Shown in pieces: positions 6,276-14,148 of a DNA stretch of 17,191 bases. The stretch comes from Gammaproteobacteria bacterium (GTDB lineage Bacteria > Pseudomonadota > Gammaproteobacteria > GCA-001735895): NCBI GenBank assembly GCA_015494335.1, contig WGBK01000055.1:1-17191 (forward strand). The letters run 5' to 3'. The first letter of the stretch is position 1. Each line of letters opens with the position of its first letter. The translations under genes and the position numbers were made by a program. The notes below the pieces were generated by a model. That model saw only the letters and a program-made list of their open reading frames with translations. It searched no databases and was not told the DNA's origin.

Positions 6276-7439
6276 ATGAACCACTTGCCGCTGGACCTGC
6301 AGGAGCAGGCGCACCAGATCGGACGCGATGTGCTGGCCGTGCACGCCGACGATGTCGATCAATATTCCCGCTTCCCGAAGGAAAGCATGGATGCGCTGAA
6401 GCAGGCGGGTTGGCTCAGCGCCTATGTGCCGCGCGATTTCGGCGGGCTTGGGTTGAACCTGCCGCAGATCGCCGAGATCTGCGACATCCTGGGGCACTAC
6501 TGCGGTTCAACGGCGATGATCTTTGCCATGCACCAGATCCAGGTGGCCTGTATCGTGCATCATCACCGCAAGCGCGGCTTCTTTGTCGAGTACCTGCGCC
6601 AACTGGTGCGCGAACAGCGGCTGATCGCCTCCGCCACCACCGAGATCGGCGTGGGCGGCGACCTGCGCAGCAGCATCTGCGCGGTGGAAACCGACGGCGA
6701 CCGTTTCCGCATCACCAAGAAGGCGCCGGTGATCTCCTACGGTGAGGATGCCGATGACCTGATTCTCACCGCGCGGCGCAATCCCGATGCGCCGAAGAGC
6801 GATCAGGTGCATGTGCTGCTGCTGGACGGCCAGTACCAGCTGGAACAGATCGGCACCTGGGATGCCCTCGGATTCCGCGGCACCCGCAGCGACGGCTATA
6901 TCGTCACCGGCGAAGCGCCGACGGAACAGATCCTGCCCACGCCCTTCGCCGACATCCTCAGCCAGACCATGCACCCCTTCGCCCACATCACCTGGTCCTC
7001 GCTGTGGGCGGGCATTGCCGCCGACGCGGTGGACAAGGCGCGCCGCTTCGTCAAGAAGGAAGCCAAGCGCAACCTCGACATGCCGCCGATCTCCGCCATT
7101 CGCCTCGGCGAGGTGGACACGGTATTGCAGACCTTGCGTCACAACATCGGCCAGTGCATGGAGGAATACCAGCGCATGATCGACGAGGACGATGCCAATG
7201 CCTTCACCCAGTTCGGCTTTGGTATCCGCATCAACAACCTGAAGATCTCCAGCTCGGAACTGATTGTGGATATTGTCGGCAAGGCGATGCTGATCTGCGG
7301 CATTTCCGGATACCGCAACGATTCGGAGTTCAGCCTGTGCCGGCACATCCGCGATGCCTATGGCGCGGCGCTGATGGTCAACAACGACCGCATCATGCTG
7401 CACAACGCCACGCTGCTGCTGATGCACAAGGATCGCTGA
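6276..7439 (+). CDS. Acyl-CoA dehydrogenase-like flavoprotein acting on a carrier-bound substrate
   Basis: This encodes 387 residues from ATG 6276, chosen because GGAG lies 7 nt before it; the open frame extends further upstream but out of register with the carrier gene. The fold is clear: N-terminal helices with YVPRDFGGLGL (50-60), mid beta domain ASATTEIGVGGDLRSS (119-133), which replaces the TEPxAGSD FAD loop, WDALGFRGTRSDGY (195-208), and the C-terminal helical domain with SGYRNDSEFSLCRHIRDAYG (344-363). The usual catalytic Glu of EGT is Val368 in my hand alignment, and the isovaleryl-type alternative position holds Ala236/His237. Relatives such as PltE oxidise prolyl carrier proteins. 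By context it probably acts on the aminoacyl carrier protein, but the reaction, and whether it is a dehydrogenase at all, is uncertain. Confidence 0.85.
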   Translation: MNHLPLDLQEQAHQIGRDVLAVHADDVDQYSRFPKESMDALKQAGWLSAYVPRDFGGLGLNLPQIAEICDILGHYCGSTAMIFAMHQIQVACIVHHHRKRGFFVEYLRQLVREQRLIASATTEIGVGGDLRSSICAVETDGDRFRITKKAPVISYGEDADDLILTARRNPDAPKSDQVHVLLLDGQYQLEQIGTWDALGFRGTRSDGYIVTGEAPTEQILPTPFADILSQTMHPFAHITWSSLWAGIAADAVDKARRFVKKEAKRNLDMPPISAIRLGEVDTVLQTLRHNIGQCMEEYQRMIDEDDANAFTQFGFGIRINNLKISSSELIVDIVGKAMLICGISGYRNDSEFSLCRHIRDAYGAALMVNNDRIMLHNATLLLMHKDR

Positions 7440-7443
7440 GGCC

Positions 7444-8403
7444 ATGCCGCGGCTGCTCGATCTCGATCCGGCCGGCTACGAACGGCATCGCCTGCACAGC
7501 CAGCAACGCGACTGGGCCGAGACCAACTGCTACGTCGATATCTGGATCGAGTTGCTGCACGCGATGGGGCACGAGCCACTGGCGGCGATGCCCTTCACCC
7601 TGGCCATCGATTTCGAGGATGACCAGTGGACCTTCTTCAAGCCTCCGCTCGGCGACCTTTTCGATCTCTACGGGCTGGATGTTCAGGAAATGGCCGTGTG
7701 GCGGCCGCTGGTCGAGCATATCGAGGAACAGCTGAGCCACGGCAAGTTCGTGCTGGTGGAGCTGGATTCCTGGTTCCTGCCGGATACCGAGGGTTCCGCC
7801 TACCGCATGGCCCATGTAAAGTCCACCGTCGCGATCAATGACTTTGATCCGGCCGCGCAACGCATGGATTATTTCCACGGCCAGGGCTACTACCGGCTCG
7901 AGGGCGAGGACTACCGCGGCGTGTTCTACCTGGACGAGGACGATCCATCCCGGCTTCCGCCCTATGTCGAGATCGTCAAGCAACGGGACGCTCCGCCCCT
8001 GGGGGAGTTGCCGGAAATCTCGCTGCAACTGTTGCGTCGCCAGCTGCGCCTGCTGCCGCGGCGCAACCCCTTCGAGCGCTTTCGCGAGCGTTTCGAGCAG
8101 GACCTTTCACATTTGATGGAAGGCGACCTGGAGCTGTTCCATGCCTACTCCTTCGCCACCTTCCGCCAGTTCGGCGCCTGCTACGAGCTGGCTGCCGGCT
8201 ATCTCGAATGGCTCGGCGAGCAGGGTATCGACGGCTTCGAGGATGCCCGTCGGGATCTGGCCGCCATCTCCTCCGCCTCCAAGGTCTACCAGTTCCAGCT
8301 GGCGCGGGCGATGAGCCGGCGCAAGCCGCTCGACCTGTCGCCGATCGACGCCATGGGTGAACACTGGACGGCTGCCATGGACCGGATTTCGGACCGGCTG
8401 TGA
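7444..8403 (+). CDS. DUF1839 family protein
   Basis: This encodes 319 residues starting 4 nt after the flavoprotein stop; the stop and spacer form the GAGG ribosome-binding site. The N-terminal RLLDLDPAGYERHRLHSQQR, the TNCYVDIWIELLHAMGHEP stretch (about 22-40) and FTLAIDFEDDQWTFFKPP (about 50-67) are the hallmarks I associate with DUF1839, an uncharacterised family seen beside carrier-protein, acyl-CoA dehydrogenase and amino-acid:carrier-protein ligase genes. The assignment is from memory. The conserved Cys in TNCYVD, Asp and Glu clusters (YRLEGEDYRGVFYLDEDD), and a 'peptidase C39-like' or transglutaminase-like look in the first half would fit an aminoacyl transfer role with Cys32 as nucleophile, but this is speculation. 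There is no signal peptide. The stop overlaps the next start (GTGA). Confidence 0.75.
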   Translation: MPRLLDLDPAGYERHRLHSQQRDWAETNCYVDIWIELLHAMGHEPLAAMPFTLAIDFEDDQWTFFKPPLGDLFDLYGLDVQEMAVWRPLVEHIEEQLSHGKFVLVELDSWFLPDTEGSAYRMAHVKSTVAINDFDPAAQRMDYFHGQGYYRLEGEDYRGVFYLDEDDPSRLPPYVEIVKQRDAPPLGELPEISLQLLRRQLRLLPRRNPFERFRERFEQDLSHLMEGDLELFHAYSFATFRQFGACYELAAGYLEWLGEQGIDGFEDARRDLAAISSASKVYQFQLARAMSRRKPLDLSPIDAMGEHWTAAMDRISDRL

Positions 8404-10925
8404 GCGGACAGCGGCCGACGCCTTTGTATCGGGAACTCGGTTCCGCGACGGTTTCGTGGCGGCTGCTGGCCACCCCCGCCAATGCCGTTGCCGCGCCTGC
8501 CGATCTGCCTCCGGCCGACTCCCCCGATTGGCTGCCGGCCGTGGTGCCGGGCACGGCGGCATCCGCCCTGAGAGCTGTCGGTCAATGGAGCTGGGAGCAG
8601 CCGCACAACTTCGACCAGGATGACTGGTGGTATGCCGCGGAGTTTGAAATAGAACCCGAGGAAACCGGGCTCCGGCTCCTTTTCAAAGGCCTGGCCACGC
8701 TCTGCGAAGTCTGGCTCGATGACCGGCTGCTGGCCCGTCACGAAAACATGTTCAGGGCGCTGGAAATTCCCCTTGCGGAACTGGCTCCCGGCTGGCATCG
8801 CCTGCGGCTGTGCTTTCGCTCCCTCAATGCCGCGCTGGAACAGAAGCGACCGCGTCCGGCCTGGAAAACGCGACTGATCGATCACCAGAATCTGCGCTGG
8901 TTCCGCACCACGCTGCTCGGCCGCATTCCCGGCTGGTCACCGCCGGTTCACCCGGTCGGCCCCTGGCGACCTCTGCGTCTGCTTTCTTCTCTGCATCCGA
9001 GGCAGCTTCAGTTGCGGCCCGAGTGGCGAGACGGTCAGGCCTGGTTGTTCGCCGCCTTCGAGATCGATGGCGTCGGCAAGGACTGCCATGCGAGCCTGGA
9101 AATCGGGGGCAGAGTCCTGTCCATGAATGGCCGGCACATCGAAGAGGCCTGGCATTTCGAACTGGAGCAGGCCATCGAAGAGCTGGATGCCTGGATGCCC
9201 CATACCCACGGCGAACCCCATTGTTATCCCGCGCGCTTGCGCTTGCAGGCCGATGGTCGTGAATCTTTGATCGAATTGCCCGCCCTGGGCTTCCGCCGGG
9301 TGGAGGTCGATGATACGGACCATGGATTTGCGCTGAAGGTCAACGGTCTGCCCGTGTTCTGTCGCGGCGCCTGCTGGACCGTCAATGACCTGCCGTCGAT
9401 GAACGGCGACATCGATACCCTGCGCGATACGCTGACACAGATGCGCGATGCCGGCTGCAACATGATCCGCGTGGGCGGCACCATGGCCTATGAACGGGAC
9501 GATTTCTATGCGCTCTGCGACGAGCTGGGTATCCTTGTGTGGCAGGATTTCATGTTCGCCAACATGGATTATCCCGCCGACGATGAAGCCTTCCTGGCCG
9601 ATGTGCTGGAGGAAGCCGGTCAGCAGTTGCAGCGCCTGTCGGCCCATGCCTGCGTTGCCGTCTACTGTGGCAACAGCGAGGTGGAACAGCAGGCGACGAT
9701 GATGGGTTTGCCGCCGCAGCAGGCGCGCAATCCGCTGTTCCATGAACAGCTGCCGAAGCTTTGCGAGTGCCTGCATCCCGGCATTCCCTATGTACCCTCG
9801 ACTCCCTGGGACGAAGACCCGGAGGTGTTGCCGTTTCGCAACCATCGCGGTCTTGCGCACTACTACGGCATCGGCGCCTACCAGCGCCCCCTGTGCGAGT
9901 TGCGCAGTCACGATGTTCGATTCACGCCGGAATGCCTCGGCTTTGCCCATGTGCCGTCCTCGGCTATGCGCAAGCGTCTGTTCGATAACGAAACGCCCCC
10001 GTTGCACCACCCGTTGTGGAAGCAACGCACGCCGCGCGATGCCAACGCCGGCTGGGACTTCGAGGATGTGCGTGATTTTTACCTGCAACAGCTGCTGTCC
10101 CTGGATCCGGCACAGCTGCGCTACGAGCAGCCGGAGTTCTACTGGCGCGTCAGCGAGTTCGTCAGCGGCGAGGTGCTGCGCCGCGTGTTCGCCGAATGGC
10201 GCAGCCGCCACAGCCGTTGCCGGGGGGCGCTGTTGTGGTTTCTCAAGGATCTCTGGCCCGGCGCCGGCTGGGGCGTCATCGACAGTGACGGCGAGCCCAA
10301 GCTGGCCTGGTACGCGCTGCAGCGCAGCTGGCAGCCGCGCGGCTTGTGCATCACCGACGAGTCCGTCAATGGCCTCGAGGTCCATGTCTATAATGAACGC
10401 GAGCAGACTCTGGACGGACGCCTGTCCCTGCGCCTGTTCAGCGAGCAGGGCGTGCGCCTGCTGGATACGGAGGCAGCCTTGCGGGTCGACCCGAGGTCCA
10501 CAGGCAGCTGGGATCTGGAGCGGCTGATCGGCCATTTCTTCGATCTGAACTACCACTATCGCTTCGGACCTCGCCCGCACCAGCTGCTGGTGCTGGAACT
10601 GATCGACGAGCAGGGGCATAGCTATCGCGAGCACTACCTGCCGGAGTCCCGGCTGCCCTGCACGGTGGGCAGTGATGCATTGCAGGCCGAGGCCCGCGTG
10701 GAAGACGGACGGGTGCGTCTGCAACTGCGCGCGGACCGGCTGTTGTATGGTTTGCAGATTGAAAGCCGCGGATTGCGCGTCAGCGACCAGGGCTTCCATC
10801 TTGCACCCGGAGAAGAAGTCGTGGTCTGGCTGGACAGCCGGGATGAAACCCTGCCGTCGCGCATGCGCATCGACATCCAGGCCCTGAATCTTTCCGATCC
10901 GGTCAGTCTGCGTCTCAAGGCATGA
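8400..10925 (+). CDS. Glycoside hydrolase family 2, beta-mannosidase-like
   Basis: This encodes 841 residues from a GTG start that overlaps the DUF1839 stop by 4 bp. Order of parts: N-terminal galactose-binding-like sandwich (VPGTAASALR; DWWYAAEFEI; GLATLCEVWLDDRLLARHENMF), an Ig-like domain, and a TIM barrel beginning near GFRRVEVD and GFALKVNGLPVFCRGACW. LGILVWQDFMFANMDYP and VAVYCGNSE match beta-mannosidases; Glu427 in GNSE is the likely acid/base, and Glu511 in RFTPECLGFAHVP the likely nucleophile, 84 residues apart, which is plausible for the family. No signal peptide is visible, so it works in the cytoplasm, on a soluble glycoside or on an intermediate of this pathway. Its presence in a biosynthetic operon hints that a product or precursor is glycosylated or that it removes a protecting sugar (inference). 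Confidence 0.85.
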   Translation: MSGQRPTPLYRELGSATVSWRLLATPANAVAAPADLPPADSPDWLPAVVPGTAASALRAVGQWSWEQPHNFDQDDWWYAAEFEIEPEETGLRLLFKGLATLCEVWLDDRLLARHENMFRALEIPLAELAPGWHRLRLCFRSLNAALEQKRPRPAWKTRLIDHQNLRWFRTTLLGRIPGWSPPVHPVGPWRPLRLLSSLHPRQLQLRPEWRDGQAWLFAAFEIDGVGKDCHASLEIGGRVLSMNGRHIEEAWHFELEQAIEELDAWMPHTHGEPHCYPARLRLQADGRESLIELPALGFRRVEVDDTDHGFALKVNGLPVFCRGACWTVNDLPSMNGDIDTLRDTLTQMRDAGCNMIRVGGTMAYERDDFYALCDELGILVWQDFMFANMDYPADDEAFLADVLEEAGQQLQRLSAHACVAVYCGNSEVEQQATMMGLPPQQARNPLFHEQLPKLCECLHPGIPYVPSTPWDEDPEVLPFRNHRGLAHYYGIGAYQRPLCELRSHDVRFTPECLGFAHVPSSAMRKRLFDNETPPLHHPLWKQRTPRDANAGWDFEDVRDFYLQQLLSLDPAQLRYEQPEFYWRVSEFVSGEVLRRVFAEWRSRHSRCRGALLWFLKDLWPGAGWGVIDSDGEPKLAWYALQRSWQPRGLCITDESVNGLEVHVYNEREQTLDGRLSLRLFSEQGVRLLDTEAALRVDPRSTGSWDLERLIGHFFDLNYHYRFGPRPHQLLVLELIDEQGHSYREHYLPESRLPCTVGSDALQAEARVEDGRVRLQLRADRLLYGLQIESRGLRVSDQGFHLAPGEEVVVWLDSRDETLPSRMRIDIQALNLSDPVSLRLKA

Positions 10926-12739
10926 ACGGCCTGCACGTCCAGCACCGCCGGCAGGTTCCTGGTCGATCCGGGCAGCCGGTCGAGATCCTGCGCCACAGCT
11001 TCTGGCTGGGTGAAGGTGACACCGCCCTGCACGGGCTGTTGCAGTATCCCGAGGGCGATGTCCGATCCATGCTGTGGATCATCTGCCCGGGCCTGGGCAT
11101 CGACTACATGAATGCCTACCGCGGCCTGCGCCACCTGGCCGATGCCCTGGCCGCCGACGGCCAGGCCGTTCTGCGTTTCGACTATGCCGGCACCGGCAGT
11201 TCCGCCGACCCCGATCGTGAGGCCGACCAGTTGCCCCTGTGGCTGGGCAGCATCGAACGCATTCAGGACCATGCCCGGGGCGAACTGGGTTTCGAGCGCG
11301 TTGGGTTGATCGGACTGCGATTCGGGGCCACATTGGCAGCGCTGGCCGCACGGGACCGCCGGGTGCACGGCCTGGCCTTGTGGTCGCCCGTCACCAAGGG
11401 TTCGCAACTGATCCGCGAAACCCGCATGCTGCGCGGAGCGGCCGAAATCGATACGGAGGACGACCGGCTTGAGGCCGCGGGCTGGGTCATCAATGCCGCG
11501 ACGCAGACCGCCATCGACGGCATCGATCTGGCCAGTTTCCGGCCGCAGGCGCAGAACCTGCTGGTCATCGACGGTGCGGATGCCCGTCGCACGCGCAAGC
11601 TGGTCGATGCCTGGTCCGTTTCCGACCGCGGTGGCCTGCGCTACGAAACCCTCGACGAAACCCGCGACCTGCTGGTGGATGCCCACAACACGCGCATCCC
11701 CCGGGAAACCCTGGACTGCCTGCGCGACTGGGCCCGCCAGGTTGTCGGCGGTGCCCCCGTGAAAGAATCGCCCCGGGATTCTGGCTCGGCTCCTCAAGCC
11801 CGCTTGCAGGCCTGTCTGGAGAATGGCGGCGAGCGGATCGAGCTGGAAGAAACGACGGGCTTTACACGGCATGGTCTGTTTGCCCTGCATTGCCAGCCCG
11901 AGCATCAGCCGCAGGAACAAAAGCCACTGGTGCTTTTGCTCAACTCCGGTTCCAATCACCAGGTGGGACCGAACCGGCTTTATGTCACACTGGCCCGTTT
12001 ATTGTCGTCTCGGGGCTATGAAAGCCTGCGCGTCGATCTTCCCGGCCTCGGCGAAACGCCGGAGCAGCCCGGTACCGAGGAAAACCTGCCCTACATGCCG
12101 GAGCCGATGGCTGCCCTGCGACAGGCCGTCGAGGATCTGGAGCTGTCGTCGCGACCGTTGATCCTGCTCGGCCTCTGCTCTGGCGCCTACCATGCCTTTC
12201 TCGGCGCCATCGAATTGCGCGATGCGAAGATCGAGGAAGCCCTGCTGATCAATCCGCTGACCTTCTACTGGCAACAGGGCATGACGCTGGAGGATGCCCC
12301 CAGCGTGGGATACGGAGAATGGAACTGGTACCAGCAATCGGCCCGCGATCCGGAACGCTGGAAACGACTGCTGACCGGAAAGATCAATCCGCTGCCGATC
12401 CTGCGCAGCATTCTCGGGCGTTTCCATACACGGCTGCGAACCCAAGCCAGACGGGTGGTCGAGCGTTTCGAGCGTTCCCCCGAGGACCGGATCTCACCGA
12501 GTCTGCGCAACAGCCTGCTGAAGATCGAGCGGCGCGGTTTGCGCCTGACCCTGGTGTTCGCCGACACCGATCCCGGGTTGAGCATTCTTCGCGACCAGGC
12601 CGGTTCGACGCTGCAGGCCATGCTGAAGCGGGGTAGCGTGTGCATGAAGCTGATTTCGCGGGCCGACCATACCTTTTCCCGCATGCGCCCGCGAACCGAG
12701 TTGCTCGACTGGCTGGACGAACACTTCAGCAGGCAATGA
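10922..12739 (+). CDS. Tandem alpha/beta hydrolase, two domains fused
   Basis: This encodes 605 residues starting in an ATGA overlap with the GH2 stop. Domain 1 (about 30-275) has IICPGLGIDYMNAYRG, FDYAGTGSS and an elbow GLRFG (131-135) with Arg133 where the nucleophile should be; His255 is a possible triad His. Domain 2 (about 325-603) has LLLNSGSNHQVGPNR, VDLPGLGET, an elbow GLCSG with Cys419 at the nucleophile position and Ser420 beside it, Asp548 or Asp550, and His583 (RADHTFS). The elbows resemble the GLRLG and GLCD types I recall from the two hydrolases beside exosortase systems, here fused. Domain 1 is probably not a serine hydrolase; domain 2 could be a thioesterase or acyltransferase that frees or transfers the carrier-bound product. 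It converges with the ClC gene, leaving 1 nt. Confidence 0.8.
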   Translation: MNGLHVQHRRQVPGRSGQPVEILRHSFWLGEGDTALHGLLQYPEGDVRSMLWIICPGLGIDYMNAYRGLRHLADALAADGQAVLRFDYAGTGSSADPDREADQLPLWLGSIERIQDHARGELGFERVGLIGLRFGATLAALAARDRRVHGLALWSPVTKGSQLIRETRMLRGAAEIDTEDDRLEAAGWVINAATQTAIDGIDLASFRPQAQNLLVIDGADARRTRKLVDAWSVSDRGGLRYETLDETRDLLVDAHNTRIPRETLDCLRDWARQVVGGAPVKESPRDSGSAPQARLQACLENGGERIELEETTGFTRHGLFALHCQPEHQPQEQKPLVLLLNSGSNHQVGPNRLYVTLARLLSSRGYESLRVDLPGLGETPEQPGTEENLPYMPEPMAALRQAVEDLELSSRPLILLGLCSGAYHAFLGAIELRDAKIEEALLINPLTFYWQQGMTLEDAPSVGYGEWNWYQQSARDPERWKRLLTGKINPLPILRSILGRFHTRLRTQARRVVERFERSPEDRISPSLRNSLLKIERRGLRLTLVFADTDPGLSILRDQAGSTLQAMLKRGSVCMKLISRADHTFSRMRPRTELLDWLDEHFSRQ

Positions 12740-12740
12740 A

Positions 12741-14090
12741 TCAGCCGTCTTGTTTTTCGCCGGTATCGGTTTCTGTCTTTCTTGCAGCAGCTTCGGCTTC
12801 GAGTTGAGCCTGGGCCGCCATCTGTCGAGCCTCGCGTTCGTGCTTGACCACCAGCAGCGTGGTAAATGCGGACTGGTCACCGATCAGTGAACGCGTGACC
12901 ACTTCCGCACTGACCACGGCAATCATGCCGGGCAGGATGATGTTGAGGTTTCCCGTCAGCTCCATCAGGGCTACCAGTGCGGCCAATGGTGCATGCAGGA
13001 CGGCTCCCATCATGGCCACCATCCCGGTGAGGGCATAGAAACCGGCCGAACCCTGGAACGAGGACCACTGGCCGGCAACCAGATATTCGATGATACCGCC
13101 GACCGCGCCGCCGAGCATCAGCGAGGGACCGATCAGACCGCCGGGCATGCGTGCTCCGACGGAGACGGCGGTGGCAACGAACTTGGCAAACAGCAGCAGG
13201 GCCAGGGCCTGGAATCCCAGTTGCTGCTGGAAGATGCGATTCAGCGCGTCGTAGCTGATGCCCATGATGGCCGGCGCCCACAGCGCCAGGATGCCGGTGA
13301 CCAGGCCTGCCATCGGGAACATGACCAGCGGTTGCCACTCGATGGTGAAGCGGGCGATGCGGTTGATCATGAGGATGAACAGGGATGCCAGCAGGCCAAT
13401 GAGCAACCCCATTCCGGCAATCACCGGCAACTCGGCTAGGGAACCGATGGACAATGCCGGTACGTCGAAGGCCGGATTGGAGCCGAACACCAGCTGGCTG
13501 ATTACGGCCCCCATCACCGTGGCGACGATAACCGGCACAATGGCATTGATGGCGTAGCGCAGGCGGAACACTTCGATGACGAAGATCACTCCGGCCAGAG
13601 GCGTGTTATAGGCGGCTGCTATGGCTGCTGCGCCACCGGCAGCCGCCAGCAGGTAATCCTCGTCTTCCTGCAGCTTGAAACGGCGACCCAGCAAGGCGGC
13701 ATTGGCAGCGCCCAGGTGCACGCCGGGCCCCTCTCGGTCCACGGACTGACCGCTGATGATGGCCAGCCAGCCGCCGGCGAACTGCACCAGAGCATTGCGA
13801 AACGGCAGGCGTTGCTTGCGAAAACGCAGAAACTCCAGTACATGCACCACGCCAACGGCCCGCATCGGTGGCGGCAGGTAGTTGAATGCCAGGCCCAGCA
13901 GCAGTGCGCCTCCCAGGGGCAGGGCGAAATGCAGCCAATCGGGCAGGGCCTCGTAGTTGCCGACCACTCCGCCGGGCAGCCAGGCGACCTGCAGCATCTC
14001 GATGGACAGGCGAAACAGGATCACCAGCACGCTGGCCATCAGTCCGACCAGGGCGCCGAGAAACACGATGCGGATGGAGAGCTTGTCCAT
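12741..14090 (-). CDS. ClC-family chloride channel or Cl-/H+ antiporter
   Basis: This encodes 449 residues from ATG 14090, with about ten to twelve hydrophobic segments. The family signature DREGPGVHLGA (118-128) carries the external gate glutamate, Glu120; AAAYNTPLAGVIFVIEVFRLRY (158-179), GGLIGP (317-322) and HAPLAALVALMELTG (366-380) also match. In the FVIEVFR stretch the first of the two adjacent glutamates of E. coli ClC is kept (Glu173), but the second, the internal proton glutamate (Glu203 there), is Val174. The selectivity-filter Tyr position looks like Phe409. The loss of the proton glutamate resembles channel-type members, though some exchangers lack it too. A charged tail (417-449) rich in Ala/Glu follows instead of CBS domains. 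The gene is convergent with the hydrolase gene and lies 58 nt below nhaA. Confidence 0.88.
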   Translation of the reverse strand: MDKLSIRIVFLGALVGLMASVLVILFRLSIEMLQVAWLPGGVVGNYEALPDWLHFALPLGGALLLGLAFNYLPPPMRAVGVVHVLEFLRFRKQRLPFRNALVQFAGGWLAIISGQSVDREGPGVHLGAANAALLGRRFKLQEDEDYLLAAAGGAAAIAAAYNTPLAGVIFVIEVFRLRYAINAIVPVIVATVMGAVISQLVFGSNPAFDVPALSIGSLAELPVIAGMGLLIGLLASLFILMINRIARFTIEWQPLVMFPMAGLVTGILALWAPAIMGISYDALNRIFQQQLGFQALALLLFAKFVATAVSVGARMPGGLIGPSLMLGGAVGGIIEYLVAGQWSSFQGSAGFYALTGMVAMMGAVLHAPLAALVALMELTGNLNIILPGMIAVVSAEVVTRSLIGDQSAFTTLLVVKHEREARQMAAQAQLEAEAAARKTETDTGEKQDG

Positions 14091-14102
14091 GAATCCAGGT
14101 TG

Positions 14103-14136
14103 AAAAAAACGCCACTATAGCGGATTCCCGCCTGGC
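14103..14136 (-). terminator. Terminator-like hairpin after nhaA
   Basis: Reading leftward after the nhaA stop, GCCA, then GCGG, a GAAT loop, CCGC, a TATAG bulge, and TGGC form a two-part stem, followed by G and a run of seven T (14109-14103). It fits an imperfect intrinsic terminator for nhaA. The bulge also reads TATAGT, a possible -10 for the ClC gene, but no suitable -35 is seen. Confidence 0.5.
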
Positions 14137-14148
14137 AAGCCCTTTGCT

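Noticed and set aside
8937..10799. Minus-strand open frame of 620 codons opposite the GH2 gene
   Set aside because: The plus strand carries the GH2 catalytic motifs; the antisense frame shows no domain and fits the GC-rich shadow pattern.
4334..12739. A complete proline-to-pyrrole cassette (PltF/PltL/PltE type)
   Set aside because: The three-gene logic matches, but the flavoprotein lacks the usual catalytic Glu by hand alignment and the remaining genes do not occur in those clusters as I know them.
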